Assembly (NCBI RefSeq): GCF_037975245.1
Contig: NC_092571.1
Coordinates: 23,257,564-23,297,916, forward strand
Length of the DNA stretch: 40,353 bases
Direction: 5' to 3'
From: Apostichopus japonicus
Taxonomy: Eukaryota; Echinodermata; Holothuroidea; Aspidochirotida; Stichopodidae
A program made the translations under genes and the position numbers. The notes under the pieces were generated by a model that did not search any database, was not told the DNA's origin, and was given only the letters and a program-made list of their open reading frames with translations. Positions 27,261 through 40,353 of the stretch are shown here, piece after piece; the stretch's first letter is position 1; each line of letters starts with the position of its first letter.

Positions 27261-28261
27261 TCAATTGGAAAGGGAATAGATATGCTTCACATGATCTTAG
27301 CCAAATTAAATGGTAAGGATTGCATAAAGTTACGTTAGCATATAGTCATGAAATATATTTCTGAGAGAAAAGACAACGTCTGTACATAATTTAGCACAAA
27401 CTTGCATGCAAGTATTGGTATGGAGGATTGCATTTTTCGTAAGTGAAAAATAGATTTTGTGATTAGTCTGGGTTCTTCGATATACTAAAATGTCTCACTG
27501 ATTCAGGTCATTAGCTCGAGTAGCCAAAGCTTTGATTTCCAATAAAATAAATATATAAATAAAACGGCAAAATAATGATTTTTTTTTCAAAACGAAATTC
27601 TGTTCCACCCGTTTTGCATGTGAGTATATACGTCGCTATTGAATAACACTGTTCTTGGTTGCAATTAGTTTGGGTTGAAATTAGGAGCAATTGGTTTTGT
27701 TTGTACAATACAAGAGGGTATGCATGATTTATGTATAATTAAAATGAAATAGAAACCAACCATCACCCCTCCCCCGCCCGCGAATTTCTTTTTCCTGAAC
27801 CTTTCGGGCAGTGTACGTGGAGTTTAGCCAATCAGAGCGAGGCTGTGTTGATGACGTACTACAGTTAAGATGGCGGCGTGCGTACCAAAAGTGGGAAAAT
27901 CGCATTTGATAAGTCAACATAATTGTTGTACAACAGCAGAAAGTATTAAGGTATAAAGGCCTTGCAATAATAACATTATACTGAATCATTGTGCACAACT
28001 TACGTGACGTTTGCATCGGTTTCTTTGTTGAAATATGATCGCTGTCTGTTGTGCAAATTTACAATGTCTTCAGATGGACATGACACTGTACTCAGTACTG
28101 TAGTACTGGTACAGTAGTATGTTACGTACTTACAGTTTACACACATCTACACAGCAATATTTGTACACAATGACAGTAGGCCTGCAGCATTAGGAAATGT
28201 TATGATCTAGCTAGACTAGAGGCCACGGTAGCTATTACTAATAAAAATTGAACACCTAACG

Positions 28262-28319
28262 GAGGTCCGATTGCAATCGGACCTCGGTGCTATAGGAAAA
28301 TAACTTTTCCTATAGCACC
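28262..28319. repeat. Two adjacent perfect hairpins inside the transposon
   Basis: 28262-28285 is a perfect 24-bp palindrome whose half is GAGGTCCGATTG. Directly after it, 28286-28319 is a perfect stem-loop: 15-bp arm GGTGCTATAGGAAAA, loop TAAC, then the exact complement. Both lie near the centre of the 1140-bp element. Confidence 0.9.
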
Positions 28320-28746
28320 TCCTTGTGAGAGACGAGGTCCAGTAATGAACGGTTTATTGTGGAAACTGCCAAATATTTGTTGTTAACTGATGAGCGAATA
28401 ATGTAAATAAGAGTGCAAGTACTGCCCTTGTTTTATTATGCAATAAATCCTCTCTTTTTAATTGTTCCAGAATGAATATCTGTTTCCCTTGTCTTTTATT
28501 CTAGCCAGTCCTCTGCCTTTTAATTAGGATAAACTGTCCTAAAACGGATGTACCACATTTTGGGGCTGAGATTTCCCTCTAATAAGATCTAGAAGGAAAA
28601 TAAACAAATGAAACTATATATATATTCACCACACTATCTTCGGAGTTTCATATATAAGATGACCATGCACTAAAACCATGACATAACTTATAATATCGAT
28701 ATAATACTTGGACATAACTACTTGGACATGAGAAAAAGTGGGGGAA

Positions 28747-28830
28747 AAATCCACACGGGGGCTCGAACTCGCGGTCTTTCGTTTTCCACCTTATGTTATT
28801 GAAGCAACGCATTTACCCGACTGACCATCT
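28747..28830 (-). repeat. tRNA-like segment with pol III A- and B-box motifs (SINE-like)
   Basis: On the minus strand TGGTCAGTCGGGT (28827-28815) resembles an A box. GAGTTCGAGCCCC (28770-28758) resembles a B box, about 45 nt further on. The segment between them reads like a degenerate tRNA followed by a T/C-rich end. It overlaps the inner edge of the right TIR, so the tRNA-like part appears to be built into the transposon. Not an intact tRNA gene: I see no acceptor-stem pairing. Confidence 0.45.
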
Positions 28831-28928
28831 TTACTGAGTAGTACGTCATCAACACAGCCTCGCTCTGATTGGCTAAACTCCACGTACACTGCCCGAAAGG
28901 TTCAGGAAAAAAAATTCGCCCCCCGCCC

Positions 28929-30046
28929 CATCCCTCCCTCTTGTATAAGAAAGTACTCGGTAGATATGTTCCTATAAAAGACAAAACAATACTTATCTAG
29001 ATCAAATACGAGATTCCGGTGAATTTGCGAGATTCGTTTGATAAATTTCATCATATCGTTTCTAAGAAATACTTCCTTTCCGCATATCTGTCGCTATATT
29101 CAAAATGCATGCAACAAAATAGTATCGATATATGGAACTAGTTTCCTGCAGCTTTATCGTAAAACTGCGCAGTCGCTGTGTTTTAATGAGCCATGCGACG
29201 TTAAACAAAACCTATCATTTTATGTAGCAGCTATCTATACTAGACGTGAAAACCAAAAAAGGAATCAAAGCTTTCATCATCAAATCCGTTTAATTCTCTC
29301 TTTAGTTATAATGTGCACATGATAGTGAAATCGAAATCGTGGTTGAGATTAAATTGGAACCTCAGTGTTACAACGTTGATCCACAAAGTTCTTTTCTGAA
29401 GTTGTTTGATAGCTGTTTATCACATAAACAGTGGTATCATTTTTGTTAAATTGATTTAGGTTTGTGGATAAAACTCTGTCTGGTGTGCTGCAGTAAATCC
29501 CTATATTCTTTAGGATCTTGCTATACGATAAGATAGAGCCGCTGTTCTTCACTCCTAACCCCCCCCCCCCCCTCCCCACCTCCACCCCAACCCTTTGATA
29601 ATACCTGTGGGAAAGAATACACAAAGGCATATTAGTGAGGTAGGTTTGGGAATACACAGGAATAATCCAAATTGACATAAACTTAAGCTTCGTCTCAAGA
29701 GTCTCTACAGAGAAACTTCAGAGTGAAAAACCTTACACAGATCAAACGACTAAAAACCATACAAAATGACCCTAAACACAAGGTTTTACTAATGCGGTTG
29801 AAATAGAGGGAGGGGGACCCCTAGTAGTATATAATCCAATTCTTCCCCGGCTGAATGCAAAATAACTCCGACTGAAGCATTTCCCCCGACTTGGACAAGG
29901 TGAGGGGTGCCCTCAGCACCCCCCCTCCTTGTGCACGCCACTGGTGGTCGTCGACATTTACCTGCTAATGGAAGACTTATAGCTTAAATGAATGTTTCAT
30001 TCCATCCTTTTCTTTTGACAGTTTGCAATACTGAGACGTGCCCGGC
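28929..30046. other. Upstream region of MSP130-like gene 2
   Basis: It contains poly-C (29560-29571), and a transposon-end-like block at about 29800-29942 whose right edge CCTTGTGCACGCCACTG resembles the inverted end of a hAT-type element (CAGTGGCGTGC); its left end was not found. An acceptor-like tract TTTTCTTTTGACAG ends at 30020, 26 nt before the start codon. No recognisable promoter motif. Confidence 0.5.
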
Positions 30047-39059
<9,013 letters not shown>

Positions 39060-40353
39060 GTAGGTTTGGAATGAAAAGTATTCTACAGGGGGTGGGGTGG
39101 GGTGGGCTGAGGGGGGGGTTGCGATAGTCACTTTAAAAGCAAAAAGATCATGGGCATACCTCAAGACTTAACACTGGACTGTTGGCGATACAAACTTTGT
39201 AACATGATTATAATTTTCATAAACATACTGACTAATATTCTATGTGTAAAGGACATTTTAAACAAAATAAAAAAATTCTACAATTGACAGCTAGTCACGT
39301 TGACCACTTTCCCTCCTTCCCCCAAATCCCCCAACCCCTACCCCGACCCCCTCCCCACCACCCCCAACAACAAATGTGGTAATAGATGTGATTTAACGGT
39401 CACAGGTGATGGTGAGATATCGCAATGATTTATACTGTCTTTCTTAATTAATAAAACAATGAAATAGAAACATTGATTTGATATGATTTTAAAATTAATT
39501 TTCGGATGCCTCTCGCCAAACTACATGGAATTGGGATGTAACTATATGTGTCCGCTTCCATGCCCATAGTTACGTGCTACGGTAATCAGTATATCGATAC
39601 CGTAAACACATTGGTGACGTCAGATACAGTAAGCCAATGTTACGTAACACATTCCTTGAGTTTCTCAATCTGGGAATTTACCAGACGTAATACAAAGTAC
39701 CTCTTTTAGTCTCGTACGTTGGTTTTTTCGAACTCTTGGTTCCAAGAAGGAAACATATCTAGTCGAGGACAACTAAATGTGATTGCTACATTGATGTTGC
39801 AATTCCAAGGATCACAGTTAGCTACAGGTAATTTCCAGGTGCTAAATTTACATTGACTTCTCTTAGAGGACGATCATGAAACCAAAACTTACATGAGTCA
39901 GACTTATTGCAGACATAAAATAGATTATGAAAGTGCGAGTTCTGCTCTATTAATAATGAGTGAGCGTGAGCAAATTACAAAATATCTTCATGGCCTGAAA
40001 TGAATTCCTTCAACCGTGATATCAAACTTGAATGATATACAATACATTCATTAGTTTCGTGTAAACATGATATATCAATATTGATTGTTTGTGCGTGTTA
40101 TTGTATAACTAATCAATACATCAATATGGAACATGAAACTGCAAAATAAAGTGTGTTTATACTTACACATTGCCGGCAAGATCCAAGGCTTCAAAAGATA
40201 TATGTGTATATCGATCGAAAAGCAGACGAGATATCAATATTAAAGAAAACAAGATAAAATAATAAGATGTATATCTAATCGCCAGCAAAAGTACATTTAA
40301 ATATATATTTGACCTTAGAATTACCATGGCAACTACAAATGATTTCGTGGACA
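39060..40353 (+). other. Gene 2 intron 7 (incomplete at window edge)
   Basis: I searched for a frame matching gene 1 exon 8 (GRLKFSLVDG...IDGE) and saw none, so this intron extends past the window and is at least 1294 bp, against 544 bp in gene 1. It contains G-rich (39089-39120) and C-rich (39309-39367) tracts. No other feature. Confidence 0.65.

Larger units (their letters stand above)
23986..27779. other. Intergenic, simple repeats only
   Basis: It contains G-rich tracts (24940-25012, 25673-25687, 25796-25819), a (CCGT)n microsatellite (25572-25597), ATT-rich tracts (26510-26580) and the GCGAGTCTTCA repeat set at 26757-27260. A perfect TGACGTCA lies at 25489-25496. No host coding sequence was recognised. 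Confidence 0.5.
27780..28919. mobile_element. Long-TIR transposon, 1140 bp, 9-bp target duplication (MULE/foldback-like)
   Basis: Near-identical inverted repeats of about 94 bp occupy 27780-27873 and 28825-28919. Both start GCGAATTT and contain CCTGAACCTTTCGGGCAGTG, then CCAATCAGAGCGAGGCTGTG. The element is flanked on both sides by CCCCCGCCC (27771-27779 and 28920-28928), a 9-bp direct duplication. A 9-bp duplication with long TIRs fits Mutator-like or foldback elements (established knowledge). The C-rich target lowers the information in the match. There is no transposase, so it is non-autonomous. The interior holds two perfect hairpins and a tRNA-like segment, listed separately. Confidence 0.8.

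Noticed and set aside
27869-27952. Short frame starting MAACVPKVGKSH at AAGATGGCGGC inside the long-TIR transposon, ending at an AAG|GTATAA donor-like site
   Set aside because: A captured first exon is conceivable, but 28 codons without a recognisable domain or partner exon is too little.
28747-28830. Intact tRNA gene on the minus strand
   Set aside because: A- and B-box-like motifs are present, but no acceptor-stem or anticodon-stem pairing is visible; treated as SINE-like.
39405-39428. CACAG followed by GDGEISQ as gene 2 exon 8
   Set aside because: Reads only seven codons to a stop and does not match exon 8 of gene 1.
39868-40003. Open frame after TTCTCTTAG as gene 2 exon 8
   Set aside because: Its translation (EDDHETKTYMSQ...) has no similarity to gene 1 exon 8 and it stops without a donor.

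Overview
This is a eukaryotic, AT-rich window with interrupted genes, long introns and many small transposons. It most likely comes from a marine invertebrate that carries the MSP130 (mesenchyme-specific cell surface glycoprotein) family. An echinoderm such as a sea cucumber fits best, but a hemichordate or lophotrochozoan cannot be excluded. The two genes present are tandem, same-strand paralogs of this family, whose propeller-like domain is shared with bacterial 'choice-of-anchor I' proteins. No rRNA, intact tRNA gene, CRISPR array or bacterial-type operon is visible.

Layout. 1-4310: non-coding upstream DNA with a CRE palindrome and an E-box near the first gene. 4311-19350: MSP130-like gene 1, complete, ten coding exons whose lengths sum to 1677 nt (558 aa plus stop), with a probable 3'-UTR intron and a poly(A) signal at 20425. 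20450-30046: about 10 kb without a recognisable host gene, holding a palindromic MITE (22275-22606), the 3' end of a CR1/L2-type LINE (about 23580-23985) and a 1140-bp inverted-repeat transposon with a 9-bp target duplication (27780-28919). 30047-39059: MSP130-like gene 2, exons 1-7; its remaining exons lie beyond the window. 39060-40353: start of its intron 7, no exon found.

The two genes share every intron position and phase that can be compared, and exons 2-7 have identical lengths (219, 199, 142, 115, 174, 66 nt), although the proteins are only about 40-60% identical by eye. Both encode a signal peptide, so the products should enter the secretory pathway. MSP130 proteins are linked to biomineralised skeleton formation in echinoderms. 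Gene 1 ends right after the conserved C-terminal strand, with no hydrophobic GPI-attachment tail and no N-x-S/T sequon, so it looks like a secreted, unglycosylated variant. Gene 2 has lost acidic residues of a conserved motif (ANEGD to ANQGA).

Introns are heavily colonised. They hold a hAT-type MITE with a perfect 8-bp duplication, a hAT-like element with a 6-bp duplication, a foldback element with a 9-bp duplication, small TA-flanked hairpin elements, LINE tails, tRNA-related SINE candidates, long TA microsatellites, and a 106-bp minisatellite that supplies twelve perfect TGACGTCA sites just upstream of exon 6 of gene 2. All gene models rest on reading splice sites and paralog alignment by eye; no transcript evidence was available.
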